From assembly GCA_038496445.1 (NCBI GenBank), contig JALMLS010000304.1, positions 1 through 64,000 of the forward strand: a stretch of 64,000 nt of DNA, in the 5' to 3' direction. Below are positions 45,460 through 57,348 of the stretch, one piece after another. This DNA comes from Trichosphaerium sp. ATCC 40318 (lineage: Eukaryota; Discosea; Flabellinia; Trichosidae). The notes beneath the pieces were generated by a model. It had not been told where the DNA came from, ran no database searches, and saw only the letters and a list, made by a program, of their open reading frames with translations. Within the stretch, counting starts at the first letter, position 1, and each line of letters opens with the position of its first letter. A program made the translations under genes and the position numbers.

Positions 45460-47641
45460 TTAGAAATTGACTGCAACGTTTGAATAATACGTACCTGGCG
45501 GTATTTTCCATTTCTTAACGATCTTATCAAATACTTGCTTTAAATAGCGTCAAAACAATATCACTAACATATACATACCTCATAGTGCTTGTCCAAGTAA
45601 AAATTAGCTGCACGTCGTAACATAGGAAGGTAACTAACAATAATTAAAGTGACATTTATGAAAAAAAAGGAAAATTCAGTACACAAGCATAAGGTCGACT
45701 TTAGTGAGTGGATGAATACCAAACTGGAATTTTTCTTGCTCTAGAATGTATGGTATACACCAGTCTATAGCTTTCCGCAGTGTTCGTTTATCTGGTAAAG
45801 AGTAAGTTGTTGTAAGTTCTGTTTTTCTTAGATCATCATTCTACATACCAACACTTTCGAAAGTCCAAAAGGAGACTCCAAGACTATCCGCCAAATCTGC
45901 CAATTCAGTTGCAAAGTTGAGATTATATCCAACATACCAGAAAGCGTCAGGCCTCTTTAATTCACGCTTTTGTTTACCATCTGGTTCAAACTAAATGTAA
46001 AGAAGAATTTAATAAGAATTTGATGTTTGCTCTATTATTAATCAAAACAAACCTGCTTGAACAATTTATATTTCGCGAAAGAAAAGTATCGCTTTGCTAC
46101 TTCCTAATAAAACACGATTAATATCATAGAAGATAATTCTCTTGAAGAGACTGAGAATGAAGTTCAGAACATTAAAAAATTCTCGTAATTTTGGTAAAAA
46201 GGTGTAAACAAGTTGTATGGTTGTCGTACTTTCTCATCAATAAATACTAGAAATCTCATTAGAAGTGCGTAAAATCCTGTCTGGTGATTATTGCCACTTC
46301 TTTCTTCAAGGTGTCCAAATTGACTTTTGATAAACTGTTAAAAAGCAAGATTTCTTTTAATGTTACCATTAATTACCTTGTAAGCTACAATAGGTTAATA
46401 TACGTACATAACACAAGAAGGTTATGGCGTACCATCCAAAACGTAAAGTCTCGAAACCATTCTTTGAGAGCCTTAGTGTCTAGATATAATTGAGTGGTTT
46501 TTTTCGAAACAAGCTGTTATACCTTCTTTTGTCCAATAAGGAGAGTGCTCAATGAGACCTAGTGTTGGATAATGAGATTCTTTATATTATGTTTTATTTA
46601 TACTCACCAACTGCTTCTATCATTGTCTTGAAAGGATGTGCTTCAACAATACCCTACAAGCAAAGTTCGTTACGGCCACCAAACACGAAAAAAATAAGAA
46701 AGTAAGTCGTACATATTGGCGTCCGATTGGCCTTTTTAACTCCACCTCCACTGACGCATACAATAAGTGTGGTGTCATTCTATTATAGAGTTTTTACACA
46801 CTTGACACACGCTTATTAGTGCTTACCTTGAGGCTGGGTCTATAAACCATCCCTTTATTTGTTGAGCACAACGCTTTTAAATCTATCAGTAAAACAGCCT
46901 AGTGCAACAAAGTACCTTCGCATAAATTTCATTCCCTGCAAGAAAATTAGATAATGTTTTTATAAATTAACCTCACCTGTAAGATAGTACGCCAAAGAAA
47001 GAGATGATGTGATATTCTCCATTTTCCACAAAGAAACCTAATAAAGACTTGTTAGGATTTTTACAAGATTTTTTATGACTGTTTGCAAGGAACACACCTT
47101 ATCGTATTTATTTGCGAATACGTCTGGGTGTTGTATTCCATCTGCATCAGGTTTATAAAATGTACGAGAGTAGAAATCGTGCTTATTCTCAGAAGGAGCA
47201 ATCTCCCTATTTTTTTTTATCAAAGTTAGAAAACAACACATGGGTATTAGTATTTAAATGTACGTCTTGAGTACCACAGACTGTAATGGTTCATTCAAAT
47301 ATTTTTTAGCATTTGTCATCAACGCTTTGAAATGTCCTTGGTAGCTATAAGAGTATAGGTTTTAGGACGACAATCGAAAAACGAAACCAATCGTTCATAA
47401 AACAAACAAAAAAAAAAGAACAATCATTGACGTACTGTCCGTTTTTTATCAAATCCAAAGTCTTTGATAAGTAGTCTGGTTTCCAATAAAGCAATATATC
47501 AGAAGTGAGCGGGACTTTATTACGTCCATCCGTAGATAAATCCATAGCACCCAGTGCTTTCTTATCAAAACCATGTGTCATTGCTTGGTTGGTACTCATA
47601 GGTAAACCATTATAAGCCAACAAATACACCAATACAATCAT
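45460..47641 (-). CDS. Secreted alginate-lyase-superfamily enzyme
   Basis: A hydrophobic leader (MIVLVYLLAYNGLPMSTNQA) starts at 47641. Spliced exons follow the Alginate_lyase (PF05426) order: FYSRTFYKPDADGIQHPDVF, then SLWKMENITSSLSLAYYLTG ('l..a..l...yylTgd..Ya'), NEIYAKDLKAL and MTPHLLYASVEV. Next are GIVEAHPFKTMIEAVGLIEH, TKALKEWFRDFTFWM, and GNNHQTGFYALLMRFLVFID, where the NNH of the catalytic site is visible. FEPDGKQKRELKRPDAFWYV and GYNLNFATELADLADSLGVS match the 'pDG..p.El.R...f.Ys.fNL' segment. It should depolymerise uronic-acid polysaccharides outside the cell; the exact substrate is unknown. There are many short introns. The stop TAA at 45460 follows a tiny last exon. Confidence 0.76.
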
Positions 47642-48172
47642 CCCAAAGATGGTTACTTTACTATGTTAAAGTATTTTGTTAGTAGCTGGTAACCTAAAGA
47701 CTTAAACGTAACGGAAAATACAGCATGCTGGTTGTGATACGAATGACAGCAAAATGACAGAGAAAGAAAAAGTGACTTACTGCTTTGATGATAATCTAAC
47801 TCCTGTGTACTTTCTATTGATTAATACACTATGGGAATAAGCTAACACATACATTCGTCATAATAACAAACAAAGGGGTACCTGAACGAAATATACAAGC
47901 TACTTATTGTAATGACCTGAATGAGCCAAGAAGATAGCATATTTGCTAGTCCAGGTGATTTTTTAGTACTCCTACACAATAACATTAAGGTAACATATCA
48001 CGTGATTATAAGATACTTAAAATTAAATATCAAGATGTCCGAAAAAATCTATTTTTTTGAGGGCTGAAGTTCTCGTTGTGTAAACGCTATATATGTGTTG
48101 CTAACGCTAGTAAAGTAAAACAAAGTCTAAAACACTCGCCTAATAAAGTTCTGAAAATTAAAAAATAATTGA
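47642..48172. other. Intergenic region between two minus-strand genes
   Basis: Promoter side of the alginate-lyase-like gene, with a CACGTG in the palindrome TATCACGTGATTATA at about 47997. No coding frame. Confidence 0.5.
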
Positions 48173-50359
48173 TTACCTTCCAACAGATAGAACTACTTTT
48201 GGTTTGTTGGATTCTATTTCTAGTCTTTGTTCTAGCATTGTTATCGTTTTCTCAAGAAGAGCGTTGCGTTTTTGTTCATCATACATATCATGCTCAAGAG
48301 CAGATATACGATTACTATGAACACTCCTATAGATTTTTACCAATGAGCACAAAGACATGTAAATTCAACCGAAGGAATATGAGTACTTTTTCACTTTGTC
48401 TTCACTTAAAATTAGCTCCACGTTGTCCTTTTCAAGCTTTGTAAAGAACGCTTTCTATAATACTAATTAAGAACCCACGTGTTAAACAAGAAAAAAAATA
48501 CTAACCTTTTCATGCTGGAACTGAACCCACAGTTTCTTGCTCTCGTCCTTGACAGCAGGATTCAAAAAATCTTAAAGAATATCAATAACGTGGTGACATT
48601 GATCAGAATTAATTAAGTCTCTAGGTGGTACCTTTCCTATACTTTGTCGCAGGATGGTTCTCTACAGGTAGATAGTAAATACAAACCAGTTAACAAGAAA
48701 GTTTACCATGAATGATATAAAAAGGAAAAGGGAGTATCCTGAACTTGAATCCCATACTAGAGATATGAAAGTTGAACTAGATGGTAGAGAAGACTTGTCA
48801 GAACACCAAAACAAATGTAGATGACGATTCTCTAACGTACTTGGATCTAAAACAAGTCAAAAAAAAAGAGAACTCAAGGTGATTTGAGTGTTTGTGATGT
48901 ACCTTGTTACGTCCATAATTTGCAAACCTCTCATCATAAGGTGGTATTTCTTTTACAGGTAGGATAGAGTAAGGTTCATAGAGTTTATGATAATTGACAA
49001 AATACGCTTCATCTTGAAAAGGACGAGTATTTAGTAATCACAAAGAAAGGTGTTTGATGGTTGACATTACTCACCTTGTTCGAACCACTTTGTATAATTA
49101 GATACTCTATGACATCCCGGACCTATATTAAAAGGTAGCTTATGTGAAATAAGGGAAAGTTGGGTGTTGTACATGGTCCAATATCTCAAAGAGTTAAGAA
49201 AAATAAAAAAATAAGATAAAAAGAATTAGTGGCAAAAAAAGGATACGAAAAATCTGTAGTGTCTTATTGTCGAACAGTTCCTTCATTTCTTCTTTTGTAT
49301 GAGGTAAGTATGCTTTCTTCATTTTCTTGTCTGTATCTGCGCAAATACATTAATACCAGACAGTAATACTTTAATCAAGATTCCAACTAACATTCAAAAG
49401 CTGGAAAAATTAACGCTGTCCTAGAATCCGCCATCTCAAGTTCCTTCTTCAATACATCACTTATAAACGAGTTATAGCCTTACACACTTCTCAAAATTAC
49501 TAATATACCTTTCAAGGGCTTCTCTTATCCTAGCATGAGGGACTATTGTTCATTTAGTTGAGAGCGATAAGGCATTCATGTTCACGTACAAAAATCAATG
49601 TCAACAACAAATACTCTATCTGTTCTTAATCTTTCTAAAGCTACGTTTCTCGCCATGTTCTATTACGATCAATATTAGTTTTCCAAAAAACGTCGTAAGT
49701 ATTTGTGTTACAATGGGATAATCTCCATTTTCGTTCCCTACACTGTATAAGCGTACTCACAAGACGTAAAAGGTAAAGAAAAAGAGTACCCCAAACAATA
49801 TGAAAATCCACGTGATTAATTATCGTCCAATCCGCCTTTTACAAGTCAGCGATACCTCCTCCATTCGAGATCGTTTTTTACCTTTGTTATAAATCGGAAT
49901 AGATCATCAGGGTTCTCATCTTGTTGTATAACAAGTGTGATAGCCATTGGTCCTAAAGACGTTGAATTAAAAATAAAACAAATGCCCGAAATGAAGATCT
50001 AGTAAAAACAGGTACCTTGCCATATTGAAGCAAGCTTTAAAAACTTTTTAGCTCTATCAAGAGACATTTGAGACACTAATGTTATTTCTGAAGGGTCCTA
50101 TTACGCTTATATTAATACTATACTGATAAATACGCGTACAGGTTCCAACAAAGCACACCAAAAGAACTCCTCAACCTATTTGTAACAAAAAAAGTAAACA
50201 ATAGCGTAAAAGTACGCTATTTTGTACCCAATATGGGCCACCGGTGAATACAGTGTCTCTTTGGTATTGTATACGTGAGCAATTTGAAAAAGATTGCGCC
50301 CACGTGCTACCACAGATAGCAACCAAAAATAGTACAAGAATGGTAACGTAAGGAAACAT
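48173..50359 (-). CDS. LARGE-type glycosyltransferase (GT49), C-terminal coiled coil
   Basis: ATG 50359 opens a signal peptide (MFPYVTILVLFLVAICGSTW). Spliced exons then give EITLVSQMSLDRAKKFLKLA and SIWQGPMAITLVIQQDENPD ('vtLvtqlS.drl..l...c..W.GPis'). ARNVALERLRTDRVFVVDID follows, with the DxD of the nucleotide-sugar site. Next are LKKELEMADSRTALIFPAFE, KKAYLPHTKEEMKELFDN, FQDEAYFVNYHKLYEPYSIL and PPYDERFANYGRNK, then GFKFRILPFPFYIIH. This is the Glyco_transf_49 order of LARGE/B4GAT1. Human LARGE builds xylose-glucuronate polymers on dystroglycan in the Golgi; the acceptor here is unknown. After the domain comes a predicted coiled coil (ISALEHDMYDEQKRNALLEK, TITMLEQRLEIES), which is unusual for the family. 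The stop is at 48173. Confidence 0.84.
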
Positions 50360-51037
50360 TTCGTTACAATGACTGTAACTACTACAACGCCAAATAAACT
50401 GAAAAAATATGAACAGTCCTTTCTAGTCAGGGGTACCACGGTCGCAAATCTCAACTCTACAGAAGTAGCTATACTCCCTTTTTGACATAAAAGACTGTAT
50501 TGGCGTTAGCTACGTCGAGGACAAATCAACAGACAAAATTAGATTCAGCAAGTATGTTTCTACACCAGACAATGCATACTCTATTTTTGGTGGACACCAG
50601 TAAGAACCACTCCAAAACGTTTCCAGAGACTAAAGTACACACATATTGTATTCTAAAGTATGGTGGACTTTCCGAGATAACGGAGACATACCATAACTTA
50701 AGAGGGCTTTGGAATAAAAATGTTGTTGGTTTTTTTTTATTTGTTTTTGTTGTGTTATTCAACTTGTTTGCACGTTACTACATGTGTTTGAAAAAAATTA
50801 TACGGTACAGTAGCACATTTGACCACGGTACATGACTAGGAATCTTCCAGATGGAGGTACAGTAGTTATAAACCAACAATACCACTCATCCGCTTCACAA
50901 GTAAGGTCTCTAGTGCCTGGTATTTCGAAACAAGGGAAAGTGTTGCATCTGCGAAAAAAAAAGAATTAGTTCAAAGACGTAGCGTGCTTGAAATGACAGT
51001 CAAAATGCGTTCAAGTAAACCAACTTTCTTTTTGGCA
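50360..51037. other. Upstream of LARGE-type gene; possible 3' exons of the PPTT gene
   Basis: After the 51038 exon a GTGTAC donor could splice to a minus-strand block at about 50970-50840 (CNTFPCFEIPGTRDLTCEAD, EWYCWFITTVPPS) and then to one near 50620-50510 (FWSGSYWCPPKIEYALSG). Both are Cys-containing and look coding, so the PPTT gene may end about 500 bases further left than annotated. Confidence 0.4.
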
Positions 51038-53822
51038 TTAAAGGTTAACGTACACGCATTCACCGTCAATAATTAGAGGATACACACAAATAGATCTTGG
51101 AGGAACTGGTGGGCTTGTGGTAGGCGGTAGTGTAGTAGGTGGTAATGTAGTTGGTGGCAATGTCGTTGGTGGTACAGTAGTAGGAGGTAAGGTTGTTGGA
51201 GGAAGTGTTGTAGGTGGTAATGTAGTTGGTGGAAGGGTTGTTGGTGGAAGTGTTGTAGGTGGTAATGTAGTTGGTGGTAATGTAGTTGGTGGTAATGTAG
51301 TTGGTGGTAAGGTTGTTGGTGGTAGGGTTGTTGGTGGCTGTGTAGTTGGGGGTTCTGTAGTTGGTGGCTCCGTTGTGGGTGGTTCGGTCGTAGGAGGCTC
51401 AGTGGTAGGTGGCTCGGTCGTAGGAGGCTCGGTCGTAGGCGGTTCTGTAGTAGGTGGTTCCGTTGTTGGTGGCTCAGTAGTTGGCGGTTCAGTCGTAGGA
51501 GGCTCGGTTGTAGGTGGTTCAGTTGTTGGAGGTGCTGTTGTAGGTGGCTCCGTTGTGGGTGGCTCTGTTGTTGGCGGTGCAGTTGTTGGAGGTTCAGTTA
51601 TTGGTGGCAATGTGGTGGGTGGCTGTGTTGTTGGAGGTTCAGTTGTTGGAGGCTCTGTAGTTGGTGGAGCAGTTGTTGGAGGTTCGGTTGTTGGAGGCTC
51701 TGTCGTTGGTGGTTCAGTTGTTGGCGGCTCTGTGGTGGGTGGCTCAGTTGTAGGTGGTTCTGTCGTTGGAGGTGCTGTTGTAGGTGGCTCAGTTGTTGGT
51801 GGTTCGGTGGTAGGTGGTTCTGTAGTTGGAGGGGCTGTTGTAGGAGGTTCTGTTGTAGGTGGCTCCGTTGTGGGTGGTTCTGTGGTCGGTGGTTCTGTTG
51901 TTGGAGGTTCTGTGGTTGGTGGTTCCGTCGTAGGAGGCTCAGTCGTTGGTGGTTCTGTTGTAGGAGGTTCAGTGGTAGGAGGTTCGGTTGTTGGGGGCTC
52001 TGTCGTAGGAGGCTCAGTCGTTGGTGGTTCAGTTGTTGGAGGCTCTGTAGTTGGAGGTTCTGTAGTTGGTGGCTCTGTTGTAGGAGGCTCTGTCGTTGGT
52101 GGTTCAGTCGTTGGAGGTTCCGTTGTTGGTGGTTCTGTTGTAGGTGGCTCCGTAGTTGGTGGTTCTGTGGTAGGTGGTTCAGTTGTAGGTGGTGCTGTTG
52201 TCGGTGGAAGTGTTGTTGGCGGTAGCTGAATCACTAAACTGGATGGAGTCGGAGGGTTGCAAAAATCGTCTGTGCCTTGTCTGACGAAGAATGTTAGCAA
52301 ATACAAAAGGCTAATTAACGCCACGTTACCTGTCAATCTCGGCATTGGAGAAAAAAGGGAAATCAGAATTAGTGCGAGTAGTAATAATGGCCCATAAGTT
52401 ATCTACCATACCAGGCGCAATTAACTCAACTTCAGCTGAACATATAGCCGCCTCTGTTTCTATAAGACTTCCATTGTACCGTATCATATTCCCGGCCGTA
52501 ATCTCTTCTGCAAAGGCCTGCAAATGAGAGGTGAGTTGATGAGCTTCTTGAAACAAGAAAAGAATTGGAATACATCCTTTGAGTTCAACAAAAAATAAAG
52601 AGGAAGCCGTACGAGAGGATTGTTACAGTTGAGTGTTAAAGGATCGAAAAGACCAAATTCTGGTGGGAAAGGGAAACTTATTTGTATCTCTTCTAGACTC
52701 TCAGGCATAGAATCGTAGTTTTCACAACTTGTTGTTATATTAATACGATCACCAGTAAATAAGTTATCAATATCTGCACCGCCAACACCGGAGATCATGT
52801 GTCTAATAAATAGAAGTTAATTTTTTTCTTCAACAATGGTACAATAGCAAACAACAAGTTGAAAACTGTATGATCATCGGAATAAATATCTCACGAAAAA
52901 AAACTACAAAAAATATCACGTGGGTTTTGATTATGTTATTCACGCAAAAGAGATTTTAGACACTACAGCACGTGCTTGCGAAAGGAAAATCGTGATATGA
53001 GGTGTGCATATTTTTAGTGAAAATGAAGAGAAAGGAGATTTTTTTTTGTTTCGAAAATACTACGTCGTACACGCATGAGACGGATGGCTGGCAGCATGAA
53101 AAGTTTACTCTAGCATCTACGTTTGGCGCATTACCAACAAGAGCAATAGAAAGCATATTAATAGATTGGTATGCACTTCTTTCACCTTCGTAAGGAAAGC
53201 AGATATCCATTCCAGGTGGAGCAATATCAACAGGTATATTAAAAGTACTAACAAGGGGATCAACTGATAGAGTACTCTCAGCTGTGAATTGCACTGAAAC
53301 GTCGTTATCAGTCTGAATAACTTTAACATTCCAGCAATCTACAGTGGACAGTTAGCCAACTCAAACAATATCTAAAAGATAGGGAAGGAAAAAAAAAAAC
53401 TACTGGTAGTAAACAAACGAAACTAAACGACAAAATTCTGATCATGTGATCACAAATAAACTTTGAAGTTTTCAAGTTTTGTACGCACCACAACCATTCT
53501 GTAAAAAGTTAACAGGAGGGAAACCGTTCCCGTCAGCGCCAGCGTATATAGCTTGACAATTTCCTGTTACTGAGACATCATTACTGAGAGCAAAGAAACC
53601 ACCAACAATACTACATTGTGTATTAAGAGCTCTGCCCCCGCTAACACGCTCAGCACGGAGTACACGAGTACCACCAATAATATTATTGCCAGTTACTGTC
53701 TCTGTTATAATAGGATTGGCCTCAGTAGCATCAAGAGTCTGGTCAATCATCCAATCATCTACAAGGTTCTCTTGCGCAAACGATAGCGCAAGAATCGAAA
53801 CCCAAACGAAGAGTAGCTTCAT
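51038..53822 (-). CDS. Secreted protein with long Pro-Thr repeat (mucin-like)
   Basis: The signal peptide MKLLFVWVSILALSFAQEN starts at 53822. The globular part, spread over about five exons, includes GNNIIGGTRVLRAERVSGGR, NTQCSIVGGFFALSNDVSVT and GNCQAIYAGADG. Then come VKVIQTDNDVSVQFTAES, NIPVDIAPPGMDICFPYEGE, INITTSCENYDSMPESLEEI and AEEITAGNMIRYNGSLIET. This pattern of repeated beta-rich segments resembles secreted choice-of-anchor style domains common in bacterial and protist surface proteins, but no family is certain. The C-terminal half is an array of 5-residue units PPTTE, PPTTA or PPTTL, likely O-glycosylated and extended. It ends with a short Cys-containing segment (SICVYPLIIDGECVYVNL) unless spliced onward. 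Likely extracellular matrix, coat or adhesion material. Confidence 0.68.
51110..52230 (-). repeat. 15-base tandem repeat encoding PPTT[E/A/L]
   Basis: About 1.1 kb of near-uniform 15-base units, one PPTTx pentapeptide each. Two blocks are visible: the larger (about 51345-52230) mostly PPTTE with PPTTA and PPTTQ interruptions, the smaller (about 51110-51345) almost all PPTTL. Third positions vary a lot between units while the amino acids do not, so selection on the protein is likely and expansion is not all recent. The opposite strand reads as an open Val-Gly-Gly frame for 370 codons, a by-product. Confidence 0.9.
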
Positions 53823-54856
53823 ACCGTTTTTACTTTAGTACTGTATAACAAAAATCTCTTCCAAACGTGATCGTTTGTGCGTGATTTATCACACTTTCTC
53901 TTCTCGATCGCTGTACAACACGTGATCTTATCGTTAGAACGACATTGGCCTTGTTTTGCTTGAATTCACGTTTATGATCATGTAACTCCTGTTAAAACAA
54001 GCAAGGAATGTTTACTATGCACTTGGTACGCCTGGTATGCACGTTTGATGATTTTACGAAAACGTGGGTGTATCTGGGAAGACAGATTGTCTTTCCGAAC
54101 TAAAATCTTTTTTTTGAGTTTGGCGGTAACGTTTATTTAAAGTACAAAGCGTTAGACGCGTCCGCGAGCTGAGATTTGGTAGTTTTTTTTTTTTATAACT
54201 TGCTCTACTTTTTTTGGCATGTGTTGTGCTCGCGTTTGCATTAAATCGCGATAACAAGCTCCGTGAGACAGGAAAGTTTGTCTGTGATTCATGTATGAGA
54301 ATTTTGCGGGCTTTTTTTATTCTGTATGCCTTGTATAGGCAAGGGCGTATACTTATTATGGATACACATTGGTTTGGCCTGCAAACATTGCGAAGACGTC
54401 ACGCGACACACAAGACCCAAGTCATACTTGCGGAAGTACCATTCAACTTTGCCAAAAATACTATTCTGGTTGTACACTAAAGTACACCTCTATTCATGCA
54501 TCAACAAGGATAGCAAGAAAAGCTACTTAGCTGTTAATTATCACGTGCTTCACTTCGGAAGAACAAGTAGTAGACCTGAAATGTATGAAGACAAGTCCAA
54601 CACTTCTGTCGCAAGAGCTAGACGGACAAGCAAGGATTCAAGAAAGAGAAGAAGAAAACAAGTAACTGAAGAGAGAATAAAACATAGACAGTGTTTTCAA
54701 AATTAAGTTCTATCGTTGTTTCGAACCACCAGTAATCATGATAGTACAAGACACATAACGTTAATTCCACATTATTTTTTTTTTTGTGAAAGTAATTGTT
54801 TTTTTGAAATTATTGATTCATAGCGCATTTAAAAAAAAAGGCATTAAAATTTTTTT
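53823..54856. other. Intergenic region; weak plus-strand frames only
   Basis: About 1 kb. Plus-strand frames at 54214-54480 and 54326-54706 overlap each other and have no recognised domain, although the second is Cys-containing (ACKHCEDVTRHTRPKSYL) with a basic tail. CACGTG at about 53919 lies 97 bases upstream of the PPTT gene ATG, and another lies at about 54542. Confidence 0.4.
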
Positions 54857-56786
54857 TTAGTTTGCGCCCAATTGTGGGAAGTGATCTTCGCTTGTTGCGT
54901 CAAAGTCGGAGTTTCCTCTGTTGTTTGAGCGACGGTTGTTGTTGTTATCGCGATCATCACGGCGTCCACCACGTCTGTCATTGCGACCACGTCGGTTTCC
55001 TTTATCTCCACGACGATCACCACCACGACCACCACGATCACCACGATCACCACGATCACCACGGTCTCCACCACGACGACCTCCACGACGGCCATCTCTG
55101 TCTCTGTCTCCACGACGTCCGCGTCCACCGCGGTCTCCATCACCACGAGGGCGTTGGTACTTTTGCACTAGAGAAATATTCAGTAAAGAAAGCTCAAAAA
55201 AAACGAAAGTGCCAACACAAAATCTGCAAAAAAATAGCCAAAGTTATACACGTACCGTGAATGAGATGGTGGGCTTCTTTTACGCCACGGCGTTGTCCAC
55301 TAGTCTTAACGACCTTGGTGTCTTCAGGACGCATAAAGAAAGCTTCGTCGGCAAAATTCTTTTCGATTTTGGTACCAGTGATCTGCTCTGGCTTTTGCTC
55401 AGGGGCTTTTTTGACTATTGAAGTATTAGTGACGTGTTAAAGCTTTTTCTGAAAATAATGTCTGTTTCGTTTTCAAAACACGTACTGGATGATCCACCGA
55501 GCAAAGCATCAAGCTCCTTACGCTTTTCAGCACGTTGGGCGGCAAGCTCATCGAGAGTGAAAGTTTCCTTTTCTGGCTCTGGAGCAGGGACCTCTTCAGT
55601 TTCCTCAGTCCTACTACCGTAAGAAAAAACACACAACACAGTTGAGGAAAGAAAAGAAAAAAAAATGGAGATCTACAAGAACCAAAATGGAGCGAAGATC
55701 AAAAAAAATTTGACGAGAAAATCGTGAGAATAATTTAACAGACAAAAATAACTATGGTAAAACACGTACTTTTCAGCTGGGGCACCTTCAGTGGCTTCGC
55801 CTTCAACGGCAGGAGTGGCTACGGCCTCTTCTCCTTCAACAACAGGTGTTTCAGTGGCCTCAGGCTCAGCGACAACTTCTTCATCCTTGGTGAAAGCATC
55901 GTAGCTAAACAATAAATAAGTACATTTAATAGCGTAGTGTTTGAAAACATCAAACAAGAAAAAACAACAACGACATTGAAAAAAAAATAACAAAAAAAGT
56001 TTTTTCACGTTTTGTTCTTCCCATGAGACCTTTTAGGAAGAAAAAAATAACAAGCAGAATGACGTTATCAGTGCGTCAGTTTGTGATGTTTTAATGGAAA
56101 AATAACTGTTAAATAAACGAACTTTTCTTCGTTCCAGTCTCCTCTACGTTTGCCTCTGTTACCACCGTCACGACGTCCATCTCCGGACTGTCTGTCGAAT
56201 TGTCTTCCTTTGCGATCGTAAGGGCGATCACGGTCTCCACCGCGTCTACCTCCACGGCCAGCGCCACGTCTTTGTCTTGGTGGGCGATCACGGTCAGATA
56301 ATTGTCTGTCTCCGCCTTCACGATCACCACGACGACCGCCACGGCCTCCATTGCGACCACGTCCGCCTAAGAAGAGAGTTACACTTTTAATGTTCAACAT
56401 TTGACAAATCTTTGCACTGCAGGCATTAATACACATACCATCGCGTCCACCGCGTCCATTGCGTCCACCACGACCTCTATTTCCATTACGTCCACCTGAT
56501 CAGTCAAGGAGTACAATAAACAATTAAGAAGATGCAAAATATTAAGTGTAATGCGGATACGGTTACTTCTTTCACCACCACGACGTTTTTCCGTCTGATT
56601 TCCTCTGTTGTCTTTCTGTTGGTCATTTGCGCGCTTTGGCTTTGCAGCTACAACAGGACCTGCTGGCTTAGCAGCACCTTGGGCTTTTTGACCACTGATC
56701 TCAGGTTTTGTGCGTTTTCGGCTGCGTTTCTTGCCTCCTGAGCCACCACCGGCCAGAACTGAAAATGAATTGTACGTACCAGCCAT
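54857..56786 (-). CDS. SERBP1/Stm1-like RGG-rich ribosome-associated protein
   Basis: Starts MAGTYNSFSVLAGGGSGGKK (56786), then Lys/Arg-rich segments and a long run of RGG/RGD repeats over three exons (e.g. GGRGRNGGRGGRRGDREGG; GRGGRRGGDRDRPYDRKGRQ). An acidic exon follows (KDEEVVAEPEATETPVVEGE), then the HABP4_PAI-RBP1 hallmark EKETFTLDELAAQRAEKRKE, then KNFADEAFFMRPEDTKV and a final RGG block ending DFDATSEDHFPQLGAN. This order (N-terminal basic, RGG, central 'T.deW/L' helix, RGG C-terminus) matches SERBP1/HABP4 and yeast Stm1. These bind 80S ribosomes and mRNA and help preserve inactive ribosomes. Six or more exons; the protein is cytosolic. The stop is at 54857. Confidence 0.76.
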
Positions 56787-57348
56787 ACTAGCTTAGTAGG
56801 ATTACAATCGATAAAACTAATGAAATATCTGTAAAATTCCGCACAAGTCACCGAGTTTTTTTTTTCCTGACTGACAAAATTGCGCACGACTGTTATCTAC
56901 AATGCGTATTTAATGCGCGATACACGCTTTTTCAAGCGTATAATTGTAATTTTGACACATAGCATTCTTTTGCGTGTTATAACCGCTGCTACGCATGAAC
57001 AAGCGAATCTAGGACACATTACGCCACTATAAACTGCGAGGTGCCTCTGAGAAAAACGCGTGTGCATACAAAAAGCTACCAACGCCAGAGAAGCGTACAT
57101 GCGTTGCTGTGGGCCTATTGTACCTCTAGAGGGTATGCACTTAGCCTGCGGTGAAAAATGGAAGTTGACATAACCGTGGCTTTCGAGGTCGTATTGTTGG
57201 CCAATAACCACAGCTAGTGAAACATCATTTGGCTACAAAACGTAATGAATATTTCATGTTTATGAAACAAGTGCAGCTTCCAGTGTACTAACAATAGTGC
57301 GTTTATTCAATAGAAAAAAAGAGCGTCAAGCTGTCATTGTAAACTTCT
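56787..57348. other. Intergenic region; one doubtful minus-strand frame
   Basis: A minus-strand open stretch at 56897-57240 (about 115 codons: VVIGQQYDLESHGYVNFHFS and onwards) has an ordinary protein-like composition and an acceptor-like TTTTGTAG before it. It has no start, no recognised domain and no space for further exons before the SNARE gene. I leave it uncalled. Confidence 0.35.

Noticed and set aside
51117..52229. 370-codon plus-strand frame of Val-Val-Gly-Gly-Ser repeats
   Set aside because: It is the exact antisense of the PPTT array. Frame openness follows from the 15-base repeat, and only the minus strand has signal peptide and flanking exons.
54214..54706. Two overlapping plus-strand frames as a zinc-ribbon gene
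   Set aside because: They use different frames with no splice signals joining them, and no cysteine spacing matches a known family.
56897..57240. Minus-strand open stretch as a gene
   Set aside because: No start, no domain and no room for further exons before the SNARE gene.
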